DNA of 21,544 nt from JADGHX01 sp040255575. Lineage in GTDB: Bacteria; Pseudomonadota; Gammaproteobacteria; Steroidobacterales; Steroidobacteraceae. Positions 6,790-14,670 of this stretch are shown in pieces (the first letter of the stretch is position 1; each line of letters opens with the position of its first letter). The stretch is from positions 1-21,544 of the forward strand of contig JBDZVF010000041.1 in NCBI GenBank assembly GCA_040255575.1. The letters run 5' to 3'. The notes below the pieces were generated by a model, which saw only the letters and a list, made by a program, of their open reading frames with translations, ran no database searches and was not told the origin of the DNA. The position numbers and the translations under genes are program-made.

Positions 6790-6865
6790 GGCGCCAGCGC
6801 TACCTCGTTCCAGATGAAAGCCACCTCGTTCAGATGATTGAGATTCACCCCTCAAGAGGACATCC

Positions 6866-7456
6866 ATGATCAAGCACCAACAGTCATCGCACGATACCTC
6901 GCGTCGTCGACTGCTTCTCAGAGGGACTACCGCGCTGTCAGCAACCGCGGTCGCATTGCTCGCCGGCGTACCCGCCAAGGCAGCGAAAAGCGCCACAGGT
7001 CAGGACGCTTCCCGTGATGCCGCGGTACTCAATACGGCACTTGCCCTCGAACACGAAGCCATCAACGCCTATACGCTCGGCGCGCAGTCCAAACTGCTCG
7101 AGAAGCCCGTTCTCGCCGTCGCCCTCAAGTTTCAGGGCGATCACAAGGTTCACCGCGATCGTCTGGTCAGTGTCCTCAAGACCCTCGGCGCGACACCGGC
7201 GGAAGAAAGGACGCTCGCGGTGTATGCACAGGCGCTCGACGTCGAAAAGCTGAAATCGCAGGCCGATGTGCTGGACTTCGCGGCGGGACTCGAGCACGGC
7301 GCGGTCAATGCGTACCTCGGAATCATCCCCTCCTTCGCCGACCGGCCGCTCGCGAAACTTGCCGGGCAGCTTGCGGCGGATGAAACCGAACACTTCGTCG
7401 TGCTCTCGCAGGCGCTCGGTCGAGAGTTGCCCGCACCGCTGAGCTTCGGTGTATGA
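6866..7456 (+). CDS. Tat-exported ferritin-like domain protein
   Basis: A 196-residue protein with a Tat signal (SRRRLLLRG at 12-20, then a hydrophobic segment to about residue 40). The rest is a four-helix bundle of the ferritin-like superfamily. Candidate di-iron ligands sit in LEHEAINAY (61-69), GDHKVH (91-96), LEHGAVNAY (142-150) and DETEH (172-176), a duplicated two-helix pattern. AAGAGGA lies 5 bases before ATG 6866. It overlaps the cytochrome c start by ATGA, so the two are probably made together. A periplasmic di-iron or peroxide-handling role is reasonable for the fold, but no member of this group that I can name has a defined reaction. Confidence 0.85.
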   Translation: MIKHQQSSHDTSRRRLLLRGTTALSATAVALLAGVPAKAAKSATGQDASRDAAVLNTALALEHEAINAYTLGAQSKLLEKPVLAVALKFQGDHKVHRDRLVSVLKTLGATPAEERTLAVYAQALDVEKLKSQADVLDFAAGLEHGAVNAYLGIIPSFADRPLAKLAGQLAADETEHFVVLSQALGRELPAPLSFGV

Positions 7457-7836
7457 GCGTTCGCGATGCGCGCTGGATCGGAGCGATCTCGATGACGCTG
7501 GTTTTCGGCGTAGCTCGCGGCAGCCCCGTGACCGGCAGCGTCGCTCGTGGCAAGGAGCTATATGAGTCGCGCTGCACGGCCTGTCATTCGCTCGATCACG
7601 CGCGCATCGGTCCCGCACATCGTGGCGTCTTCGGTCGTCACGCGGGGCAGGTAGCAGGGTTCGATTATTCGGAAGCCCTGAGGAGCGCACACGTCACGTG
7701 GACTGCACGATCTCTCGATCGTTGGCTGACCGACCCCGAAGCATTTCTTCCGGGCCAGAAGATGGGCTACTCGGTCGCCGATGCCCAGGACCGCGCCGAC
7801 ATCATCTCGTTTCTCGCAAGCGCCGAGGCGAGATGA
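7453..7836 (+). CDS. Class I cytochrome c
   Basis: A 127-residue small cytochrome c. Residues 8-23 form a hydrophobic Sec-type signal. The heme-binding site is CTACH (41-45), followed by IGPAHRGVFGR, a segment typical of cytochrome c2/c-type carriers. Met104 in PGQKMGY is the probable sixth ligand. The C-terminal helix (DRADIISFLAS) is in place, so the domain is complete. It begins inside the stop of the ferritin-like gene (ATGA), which fixes the start and indicates translational coupling. It is probably a soluble periplasmic electron carrier, possibly accepting electrons from the ferritin-like protein or HiPIP. That pairing is inferred from position only. Confidence 0.93.
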   Translation: MSVRDARWIGAISMTLVFGVARGSPVTGSVARGKELYESRCTACHSLDHARIGPAHRGVFGRHAGQVAGFDYSEALRSAHVTWTARSLDRWLTDPEAFLPGQKMGYSVADAQDRADIISFLASAEAR

Positions 7837-7839
7837 TGT
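7799..7839. terminator. 11-bp inverted repeat between convergent genes
   Basis: ACATCATCTCG (7799-7809) and CGAGATGATGT (7829-7839) are perfect complements with a 19-base loop, and G-T pairs can extend the stem inward. The right arm runs over the cytochrome c stop codon, and the opposing hydrolase gene ends 43 bases further on. A strong stem at a convergent junction suits a terminator, though there is no T-run. Confidence 0.45.
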
Positions 7840-7881
7840 GGCGCGGCTTCGGCCGGCGACCCGTGCGAGGTCCCGCCGCCG

Positions 7882-9699
7882 CTATTTCTGCGAGACGCTC
7901 ACGCTGTCGATCAGGCCGTCCGGCTGCATGAATATTTGCAGCTCCTGCAAGCTGTGCTCGAAAGTCGCGTCGTAACGATCCGCACCGCTCGCGGCGACCC
8001 CGCGAAAGGTCAGCGACTTCAATGCCCCGAACTGCGCGAGACTCGACTGGATGAGGGGTAATTGCTGGCGGGTGGCGCTCGCGAAACCGGGCGTCATGCG
8101 ATCGTAGTCCGGCTCGCCGTTTGTGAGGCTGATGACAAGGCGACGCACGGCGTCTTCGCTGCCCGGGAACGGCGTCTGGTCCTCGAAGCGTTTTGCGATG
8201 GCCGCCGCTTCATCCAGCACCGGACGCGCCCGCGCCTCATCCATGCGGGTAAAGAGTGTTGGGCTTCCTATCGCCGACTGGCGCCAGCGGGCCGACTTCA
8301 CGTGCCCCGAATCGTCGAGCTGAAAGCCGACCGTCACATTCTCCTGCTTCGCGAACAATTCATGGTCGGACAGCGGAAAGAGCTCCAGAGAATCCCCGCC
8401 GCGCATCGCGCCCACCAGTCGCCCCCCATCCCAGCGCAGCACCAGCGGTGGCCGGTTGCTCGTCTCGTAGGCGCCCACCAAACGATCCAGCCTCTCCCGG
8501 CTCACTTTCGCGACCGCGCGCCTGGGGGGCGCGAACTCTTCCCACTGATACTCCAGCGCCACCGTGCGCAGCACCTCGTCCATGAGCGTGCCGCCGCTGT
8601 CGCTGTTGGTCATGATGACGATGCCATCACCGCGTTCGTATGCGACGAGAATGCATCGATAGCCGGCGTTGGCTCCGCTATGGGTGAAGAATCGGTGGGC
8701 CGGCGGCCCGCCGGTCACGGGCCCGAGCCCATGATTACCGAGCACCGGAGTGAGCATCTCGCGGGCCATCCGCGGGGAAACTACGCTCTTCTGCTTGCCA
8801 GCGAGTATCTGCTGCACGCCTATCGCGTAATGCGCGAGATCTGTCGGAGTGGTCCAGAGACCTGCTGCCGCCAACTCAGGGTATACGTGTGGGCCGCCCT
8901 CCACGGCCGTGCCGTTCGGGCCGTAGGGCAGCGCAACTTCATCGCGGCGCCTGGCGGGCAGCGGTTGCTCGTAGGTGCTGTGAGTCATACCGAGAGGCGC
9001 GAGCACGCTGTCGCGCAGATAGTCCGGCAAGGAGCTGCCTGTCACATCGATCAGCAATTGCTGGGCGAGCACGTAACCGCCGCCGGAGTAGCGGTACGTG
9101 GTGCCGGGCACGACGTCGACCCGAATGGGAGGCGAGTTCGCGGGTTTCACTCCATCGAGCATCTGTGGCCCATTCGGAACGGGCTCACCCAATGTGTAAC
9201 CTGGGAAACCGTGAACGGTGAGCCCCGCCGAGTGCGACAGGATTCCGCGCAGCGTGACTTTCCTGGTGTGATTGAACTCATTCTCCGGGAGCTTCCAGGA
9301 CTTCAGGTACTGATTCACATCCGTACCGAGGTCCAGCTTCCCCTGTTCCACGAGGTGCAGCACGCCTAATGCGAACACGGGCTTGCTGATCGATGCCGCC
9401 TGGAAGAGCGTCTCTGGCGTGACCGGCGCGCCGCCGATTTTCTTCACGCCGAAACCGCGCGCCCATTCGACCTTCCCCTGACGAATGACCGCCATACTCA
9501 TTCCCGGCACGTTGAGCTCGGCCATTCGCCGGGCCAGCGGGGTCAGCGCAGGCGTTTCGCCATCAACGAGGACGGGGGGCTGCAATCCGTCTTGCAGATG
9601 CTGGATACGGGCTTCGATCTCGGGCTCGGAAGCGAGAGCCGGCAGGCAGAGCAAACCGATGAGCACGCCTGCGAGCCGTTGCAATCCTGCAAGTTCCAT
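7882..9699 (-). CDS. Exported beta-lactamase-fold serine hydrolase
   Basis: A 605-residue class C beta-lactamase/penicillin-binding-protein-like hydrolase; relatives include esterases and D-aminopeptidases. A signal peptide (LAGVLIGLLCLPALAS) covers about residues 9-24. The catalytic domain shows SISK (Ser103, Lys106), the tyrosine motif YSG (204-206) and HSG (340-342) in place of KTG. A long C-terminal part (about 385-605) contains LVGAYETSN and LFPLSDHELFAK, an appended beta-rich domain common in this family, and a final region that looks like a separate small alpha/beta domain. ATG 9699 is preceded by AGGGGGGT; the open frame reaches 9867 without a better start. The substrate is unknown. 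Confidence 0.88.
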   Translation of the reverse strand: MELAGLQRLAGVLIGLLCLPALASEPEIEARIQHLQDGLQPPVLVDGETPALTPLARRMAELNVPGMSMAVIRQGKVEWARGFGVKKIGGAPVTPETLFQAASISKPVFALGVLHLVEQGKLDLGTDVNQYLKSWKLPENEFNHTRKVTLRGILSHSAGLTVHGFPGYTLGEPVPNGPQMLDGVKPANSPPIRVDVVPGTTYRYSGGGYVLAQQLLIDVTGSSLPDYLRDSVLAPLGMTHSTYEQPLPARRRDEVALPYGPNGTAVEGGPHVYPELAAAGLWTTPTDLAHYAIGVQQILAGKQKSVVSPRMAREMLTPVLGNHGLGPVTGGPPAHRFFTHSGANAGYRCILVAYERGDGIVIMTNSDSGGTLMDEVLRTVALEYQWEEFAPPRRAVAKVSRERLDRLVGAYETSNRPPLVLRWDGGRLVGAMRGGDSLELFPLSDHELFAKQENVTVGFQLDDSGHVKSARWRQSAIGSPTLFTRMDEARARPVLDEAAAIAKRFEDQTPFPGSEDAVRRLVISLTNGEPDYDRMTPGFASATRQQLPLIQSSLAQFGALKSLTFRGVAASGADRYDATFEHSLQELQIFMQPDGLIDSVSVSQK

Positions 9700-9760
9700 G
9701 GCACCCCCCTTTTTCTCGGGAGCATACCGCTTGGGAACCTCGGCCGCAGCAGCGCATGCG

Positions 9761-9783
9761 TCCTGCGACCCCTCGCCGCAGGA
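9761..9783. promoter_or_regulatory. Inverted repeat in divergent spacer
   Basis: TCCTGCG (9761-9767) and CGCAGGA (9777-9783) are perfect complements around 9 bases. They lie in the 168-bp spacer between the divergent hydrolase and DUF1223 genes. It may be an operator or an mRNA 5' hairpin of the hydrolase; no clear promoter hexamers were found. Confidence 0.3.
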
Positions 9784-9867
9784 AGCCTGCGATCCAGTTA
9801 GGGTGGTTGTAACGAACTTCCGCTCACAAACGAATGAGCTAATGGTGCCCCTGCAGGAATCCCGCAA

Positions 9868-10590
9868 ATGACGAACATCGTTCCGTACGTGCTGCTGGCT
9901 GCGATGGCGGCTGGGATCTCAGCCCACGCGGCACCCGCAGCCATGCCGCTGAGCGTTGTGGAGCTCTACACCTCAGAGGGCTGCAGCTCCTGCCCGCCTG
10001 CGGAGAAGCTGCTCGAGCGGCTGGCTGATCGTCCCAACGTGCTGGCGCTCTCTTTTCACGTCGACTATTGGGACAACCTGGGATGGCGAGACCGCTTTTC
10101 CCTGCCCGAATCGACGGCGCGACAACAGGCGCTGACACATCTGCTGAAGCTGTCGACGATGGGCACACCGCAGTTCATCGTCGACGGGCAACACTCAGTC
10201 TTTGGGGCGAATCCCCTTGCGCTGGAGGCTGCACTGAGCGAGGGGACGCGCGCCCACTCAACAGGTCTGCAGGTCGCCCCGGAGATCAGCAACGGCGAGC
10301 TGCGTGTGCAAAGAAAAGGCGAAGGCCGCTCCGAGGCATATGACGTGTACCTGATCGGCTATCTGCCCAAGGCCGTCACGAAGATCACTCGTGGTGAAAA
10401 TGCCGGCCGGACGCTCACCGAAGCGAACGTCGTGCGCGCGATCAAAAGAATTGGGGGATCCGAAGACTCTCGCCAGCAGTGGCGCCTCACGCTGCCGGAT
10501 CTGGAAGGCGATGCGCAACGTTTCGCGGTGCTGATTCAGTCCCGCACCAGTGGCGCGATTGTCGCGGCGGAAGTACCTGAGCGTCGCTGA
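9868..10590 (+). CDS. DUF1223 thioredoxin-like exported protein
   Basis: A 240-residue DUF1223 protein. The signal peptide is residues 1-21 (LLAAMAAGISAHA). VELYTSEGCSSCPPAEKLL holds a CxxC pair (Cys39, Cys42) in a thioredoxin-like fold, and LSFHVDYWDNLGWRD plus TPQFIVDGQ are strong family signatures. The C-terminal half (about 125-235) is a beta-rich extension. The start is preceded by CAGGA 9 bases upstream. DUF1223 proteins are presumed to be periplasmic thiol-redox proteins, but their reaction is not established. The gene is divergent from the 605-residue hydrolase and convergent with the NylB-like hydrolase. Confidence 0.92.
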   Translation: MTNIVPYVLLAAMAAGISAHAAPAAMPLSVVELYTSEGCSSCPPAEKLLERLADRPNVLALSFHVDYWDNLGWRDRFSLPESTARQQALTHLLKLSTMGTPQFIVDGQHSVFGANPLALEAALSEGTRAHSTGLQVAPEISNGELRVQRKGEGRSEAYDVYLIGYLPKAVTKITRGENAGRTLTEANVVRAIKRIGGSEDSRQQWRLTLPDLEGDAQRFAVLIQSRTSGAIVAAEVPERR

Positions 10591-10620
10591 ACGCTGTAAC
10601 CCGCAAACTTGCATCGCCGT

Positions 10621-10690
10621 GGCGGCACGCGCAGTGGCGATCGGCGCGGCGGCACGCGCAGTAGCGACGGCTGCGCCGGCACGCGCAGCT
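10621..10690. repeat. Three tandem copies of a 27-bp unit
   Basis: GGCACGCGCAG recurs at 10624, 10651 and 10678, exactly 27 bases apart. The first two units also share the bases around it (GGCGGCACGCGCAGT, then GCGA). The third unit is more diverged. It fills most of the spacer between the convergent DUF1223 and NylB-like genes. A multiple of three would keep a frame, but neither neighbour reads through it. Confidence 0.7.
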
Positions 10691-10741
10691 ACCGCATGAC
10701 CCCGCACATGATCATCGAGATCACGGCCACGCCAACTCGCA

Positions 10742-11959
10742 TCATCGCGGCGTCCACGCCGATGCAGCCGCAAGGAATGCCGCAGTCTCCTGACTCGCCG
10801 TGGTGTTATCCGGCGGAAAATAGCTGAGCTTCACGACAACCGTGCGCGTAGTCGGATCGACGTAGATGTACTGACCTTGCAATCCCAGCGCCTGAAATGA
10901 ACCTGGCCGCGTGCCCATCCACCACTGATAACCATATCCCGGCCCGGGTCCTCCGGTCGGCCGAGTGGACTCTGCGAGCCACTTCTCCGGCACGATCCGA
11001 TGACCGTTCGCCTCTCCACCGTTCAGCACCATCTGGCCCAGGCGTGCGAAGTCTCGCAGCGTCGCGTTGAAACCGGCACCGCTGAACTCGCGACCCACGC
11101 CCGGCGGACCGTCCATGATGTAGAAAGCGTCCGACTCCGCACCGAGCGGCTCCCAGATTCTCTGCGCCGTGTAGGCCGCAACCGTGCTGCCGCCGCTGAC
11201 GCGCTCGAGCAGCCAGCCGAGCACGGCGGTATCGAGCGTCTTGTACTCCCACACGCTTCCTGGCGGATTCTTGCGTTTGATGGTGCGAGCGACATCCGCA
11301 AAACGGGTGACGTTCGTCACGAGCGACAGCTCGTGATTGCGCGCGGCGACTCCGGGGTTACCGAAGTCGTAACGTTCTTCGTAGTCGACGCCCGAGCGCA
11401 TCTGCAGAATCTGGCGAATCGTGACTCCGTTGTATCCGCCCGAGCTGAGCTCCGGGAGATACATGGTGATGGGATCGTCGATCGATTTGATCCGCTGCTC
11501 CTCGAGCGCGATCCCCACCAGCATCGAGGTAATGGACTTCGTCATCGAGAATGCGATGAAACGAGTCGCTTCGTTCGTCTGGTTTCGATAGCTCTCGTAG
11601 ACGATCCGCCCGTCTTTCATGATCAGCAGCGCATTCGTGAAGGTGCGCTGGATGAACTGCTCGGGCGTGAACGTCTGCCCCTGGAACGAATACGTAAAGT
11701 CCAGCACGTGGTCGGCGCGCGGCAGCTGCCAAACCGGACCCGAGCGGCCGACCACGCGCGTAGTGAATAGCTGATCCATGTTGTGGAACGTCAGGCTATT
11801 CACGTCCGCGTCGAGCATCGACCGCCGCAGCTGCTGCACGGCGGGCTCAACCGTCGAAGGGGGCAGGCCTGGATCCGGCGCCGGCGCAGGGTATGCGGAG
11901 GCCTGAACGGATGCAAAAACCAGGAACGCGGCTGCGATCGTCGAGCAGGTCTTCCTCAT
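10742..11959 (-). CDS. Exported serine hydrolase, 6-aminohexanoate-dimer-hydrolase-like
   Basis: A 405-residue beta-lactamase-family hydrolase closest in pattern to NylB and related esterases/amidases. The signal peptide covers residues 1-22 (AAAFLVFASVQASA). The nucleophile motif is SMTK (Ser138, Lys141) and the likely catalytic Tyr239 lies in WEYKTLDT. GFNATLRDFARLGQMVLNGG, GYGYQWW and the C-terminal GLQGQYIYVDP are typical of the NylB group. ATG 11959 has AGGGGGA 4 bases upstream. It follows the alpha/beta hydrolase gene by 86 bp on the same strand, so the two exported hydrolases may be co-transcribed. Whether it cuts esters or amides cannot be told. Confidence 0.88.
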   Translation of the reverse strand: MRKTCSTIAAAFLVFASVQASAYPAPAPDPGLPPSTVEPAVQQLRRSMLDADVNSLTFHNMDQLFTTRVVGRSGPVWQLPRADHVLDFTYSFQGQTFTPEQFIQRTFTNALLIMKDGRIVYESYRNQTNEATRFIAFSMTKSITSMLVGIALEEQRIKSIDDPITMYLPELSSGGYNGVTIRQILQMRSGVDYEERYDFGNPGVAARNHELSLVTNVTRFADVARTIKRKNPPGSVWEYKTLDTAVLGWLLERVSGGSTVAAYTAQRIWEPLGAESDAFYIMDGPPGVGREFSGAGFNATLRDFARLGQMVLNGGEANGHRIVPEKWLAESTRPTGGPGPGYGYQWWMGTRPGSFQALGLQGQYIYVDPTTRTVVVKLSYFPPDNTTASQETAAFLAAASAWTPR

Positions 11960-12045
11960 TGATTCCCCCTTCAAACCCGAGTGTGGCCCGGCAGCGAGCT
12001 GCTGGAATTCCAAGCCGCCTGGCCGCGCGGTCTTTCCTGAGCGCA

Positions 12046-13569
12046 TCAGCGCCACCGTGCCCGCAGCCGCTCTGCTTCGCGAACGATTTCGGCGGCATCG
12101 GCAGGCGTGAGCCAGCGCTGGCGCTCGAGTTCGGCGGCGCTGGCGCGCACCTTATTCACGTAGTCATCGTGGTTCTTGTAAAGCGACCGAAGCCTCGCCT
12201 GATCGAAATCAAACTTGTAGCCGACAAAGAGACATCGGAACGGGCCCGCCTTCGCCCCCACCCAGCGCGCGGTGGGCACATCGACATACGGCGTGCGGAC
12301 GCCACCTTTCGCGTTCCCCAGCTCGTCTTCCACAAACGACTTGTCCGGCACGAAGGCCTCACCCGGCTTCACCTTCAAAGCGAGGCGTGACGCGCGCGGC
12401 GGCGCGACGCCGCGTCGGACCCAGTCATCGAGATTTCGCCACGCGGCGTCGAAAACATAGCGAATGGGGAAATCGGATGCCGACACGTTCTCCGGCGTGC
12501 AGACATCACCCGCACCGGCGTCCCCGTCCGGTTCGATCCGCTTCATGTCTTCCGCGGAAGCGAAGGACAGTTCCTCCCACGGATTGGTGTGAGCAGCACC
12601 CGCGATTTCGTAGCGCCGGAAGAGATCACGCGGACCATCCGCGTCCGCCCGGCGCGTTTCGATGTTGGTCCCGATGTCTCCCTGCGCAAACAGCTCGATG
12701 ATTGGCACGCCTACGGCAGGCGTAATCAATGTGGGATCGCCCGGCGGAAGATCTTTCGCGCATTGGTTCAGCGGCACCTGCCATGGTGGGCTGCCACTAT
12801 AGAGGTAAGCGTCGTAGAGCGGCTTGCCCTTCGAGTCCACCACAGTAGTGCCGAACACGGATGCGTACGTTCGCGCGTAGCCGGCGGTCTGTGACTGGCC
12901 GGTCATGTACAGCCGCTGCGCGGCCTGGCCGAGTGGATTCGCGGGCGAAGCCTCTTTCAGCAGCCGCCCGAGCTGACTGAGTATGTCCCACGCAAGACCC
13001 GTCTCATCAGCCGGCGTCGTCGGCTGCGACCACGAATTGATGGCTGCGGCCTCACATCGCGGCTGAGGCGCCGGATTCGGCATCGCGACGCTCGCATAGC
13101 GGGCGGAATCGAATTTCTTCAGCGACCGGATGGTGTTCGGCTTGATCGTGACCCCGACCCAGGCGTATCCATCTGCGAGCATCTGCTGGTGAGACTCCGC
13201 CCACATGATCGGCAGATCGACCGCGGTGGATGGATTGAACGGCTCGACGATCGCCGTGCCGTTGAAGCGCCGATGATCCTTGGGCCGCCGCACCAGAATG
13301 CGCGTGGTGTACGGGCCCTGCCCCAGCACCTTCCGGGCCGGACCGTCCGGCCAGTCGAACACCCGCGCCTGCCCGCTGATCAGATACTCCTCTTCGACAT
13401 AACCGTACCGGGTGAGGTCGAGCGGCTTTTGGAGGTGTGCGGACGACAGAAAAGCGTGCGAGGCCTGCGTCTCCGGGAGCCTCGCCCCAAGGTGCGGCAA
13501 GTCAGGTTGTTCCGCACGAACAGCAACCGAAAACAGAAGAACGCACCCGACGAGCCCCGCGACTCTCAT
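12046..13569 (-). CDS. Exported alpha/beta hydrolase domain protein
   Basis: A 507-residue protein of the alpha/beta hydrolase domain family (PF20091 type). A signal peptide covers residues 1-19 (GCVLLFSVAVRA). The nucleophile elbow is GQSQTAG with Ser226, and AGAAHTN holds the probable catalytic His327. The family's GTAIVEPFNPS, WAESHQQMLADGYAWVGVT and LYSGSPP segments are present, and the C-terminal RLRSLYKNHDDYVNKV region is usual. ATG 13569 has GGGGGGAG five bases upstream, and a TATACT -10 lies just before it. Its lipid, ester or steroid-type substrate is unknown. It sits between a NylB-like hydrolase and an acyl-CoA operon, so it might release the acid that the operon degrades. Confidence 0.85.
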   Translation of the reverse strand: MRVAGLVGCVLLFSVAVRAEQPDLPHLGARLPETQASHAFLSSAHLQKPLDLTRYGYVEEEYLISGQARVFDWPDGPARKVLGQGPYTTRILVRRPKDHRRFNGTAIVEPFNPSTAVDLPIMWAESHQQMLADGYAWVGVTIKPNTIRSLKKFDSARYASVAMPNPAPQPRCEAAAINSWSQPTTPADETGLAWDILSQLGRLLKEASPANPLGQAAQRLYMTGQSQTAGYARTYASVFGTTVVDSKGKPLYDAYLYSGSPPWQVPLNQCAKDLPPGDPTLITPAVGVPIIELFAQGDIGTNIETRRADADGPRDLFRRYEIAGAAHTNPWEELSFASAEDMKRIEPDGDAGAGDVCTPENVSASDFPIRYVFDAAWRNLDDWVRRGVAPPRASRLALKVKPGEAFVPDKSFVEDELGNAKGGVRTPYVDVPTARWVGAKAGPFRCLFVGYKFDFDQARLRSLYKNHDDYVNKVRASAAELERQRWLTPADAAEIVREAERLRARWR

Positions 13570-13600
13570 GCTCACTCCCCCCACCCGTGCAATGGGTCGG

Positions 13601-13606
13601 AGTATA
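13601..13606 (-). promoter_or_regulatory. Likely -10 element of the alpha/beta hydrolase gene
   Basis: Read on the minus strand this is TATACT, about 32 bases before the start codon. A recognisable -35 is missing, so this is a weak or activated promoter. It suggests the hydrolase gene is transcribed independently of the ETF operon ending at 13726. Confidence 0.35.
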
Positions 13607-13725
13607 CGGGCGTTGGCTTCAGGTAATGCCCAAGGCGCGAAACCTGGCCGCGGTGAGCGCCATGATGCGGACCTCCTGAAGGCATCCCGGATTGGGCCCT
13701 GCGCCACGGGCACCCTCCGGGCCGC

Positions 13726-14670
13726 TCACAAGAGCCTTTCGAGCTCCGGAACGATCGTGAAGAGATCGCCCACGAGGCCGTAATCGGCGACCTCGAAGAT
13801 CGGGGCTTCGGGATCCTTGTTGATGGCCACGATGGTGCGGGCATCCTTGATGCCGGTGAGATGCTGGATGGCGCCCGAGATGCCGATGGCCACGTAAAGC
13901 TCCGGTGCGATGATCTTGCCGGTCTGCCCGACCTGAAAATCGTTCGCGACGTACCCGGCATCGACCGCCGCTCGCGAGGCACCCAGCGCGGCACCCAGCT
14001 TGTCAGCAAGCGAATACAGCATCTTGAAGTTGTCCGCGCTGCCGAGCGCGCGCCCACCGGACACCACGCGACGCGCGGTCTGCAGATCTGGCCTGTCGGT
14101 CTTTGCGCCCGAGAGGGCCACCAGACGTGTGCCAACGGCCAACTCACTCTCACTGGTGGGCGACGACGCTTCGATGCTGGCCGAGCCACCTTCTCCAGCG
14201 GCTTCGAACGAGGCCGTGCGAACCGTCCCCACGATCGTTTCGCAATCGACAGCCTCCACGGTGAGCACGACGTTGCCGGCGTAAATCGGGCGACGGAAGC
14301 GAGTGGCACTCTCAACGGCCATGATGTCACTCACCTGCGCCGTATCGAGCAGCGCGGCGACTCGCGGCATCAGGTCTTTGCCGAAAGTCGTGGAGGGTCC
14401 GAGCACGTGGCTGAAACCACGCGCCAGGCTCGCGATCTGCGGCGCCAGGACCGCGCCCAACGGATGCTCATTGGCGGCGTTCTCGACTTTCAACACGCGG
14501 GCCACGTGCTGCAACCTCGCGGCCTGCGCCGCGACGCCGGAGGCGTCGGCCGCGAACACGGCGACGGTGATCTGCGCACCCGGGATGAGTTGTGCGCAGG
14601 TCACGCACTTCGCCGTTGCGGGGTTGAGAGTCTTGCCGTCGTGTTCGGCAATGATGAGAACCCTGCTCAT
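13726..14670 (-). CDS. etfA: Electron transfer flavoprotein subunit alpha
   Basis: A 314-residue EtfA. With EtfB it carries electrons from acyl-CoA dehydrogenases to ETF:quinone oxidoreductase. The N-terminal domain is about residues 1-185. The FAD-binding C-terminal domain runs from RVVSGGRALG (201-210) through GASRAAVDAGY, QVGQTGKIIAPELYVAIGISGAIQH and AINKDPEAPIFEVADYGLVGDL. All canonical FAD contacts appear present, and the length is normal. ATG 14670 overlaps the EtfB stop by ATGA. It is the last gene of the operon. It most likely serves the acyl-CoA dehydrogenase encoded five genes upstream. Confidence 0.96.
   Translation of the reverse strand: MSRVLIIAEHDGKTLNPATAKCVTCAQLIPGAQITVAVFAADASGVAAQAARLQHVARVLKVENAANEHPLGAVLAPQIASLARGFSHVLGPSTTFGKDLMPRVAALLDTAQVSDIMAVESATRFRRPIYAGNVVLTVEAVDCETIVGTVRTASFEAAGEGGSASIEASSPTSESELAVGTRLVALSGAKTDRPDLQTARRVVSGGRALGSADNFKMLYSLADKLGAALGASRAAVDAGYVANDFQVGQTGKIIAPELYVAIGISGAIQHLTGIKDARTIVAINKDPEAPIFEVADYGLVGDLFTIVPELERLL

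Noticed and set aside
8062..9369. 435-codon plus-strand open frame
   Set aside because: It lies wholly antisense to the 605-residue hydrolase, has no family motifs, and is arginine- and histidine-rich as expected for a GC-rich shadow frame.
10621..10690. CRISPR-like array
   Set aside because: Repeats are directly adjoining at a 27-base period without spacers, and no cas gene is present.
13695..13723. Terminator after etfA
   Set aside because: GGCCC/GGGCC arms of only 5 bp with a long GC-rich loop and no T-run; too weak to call in DNA this GC-rich.
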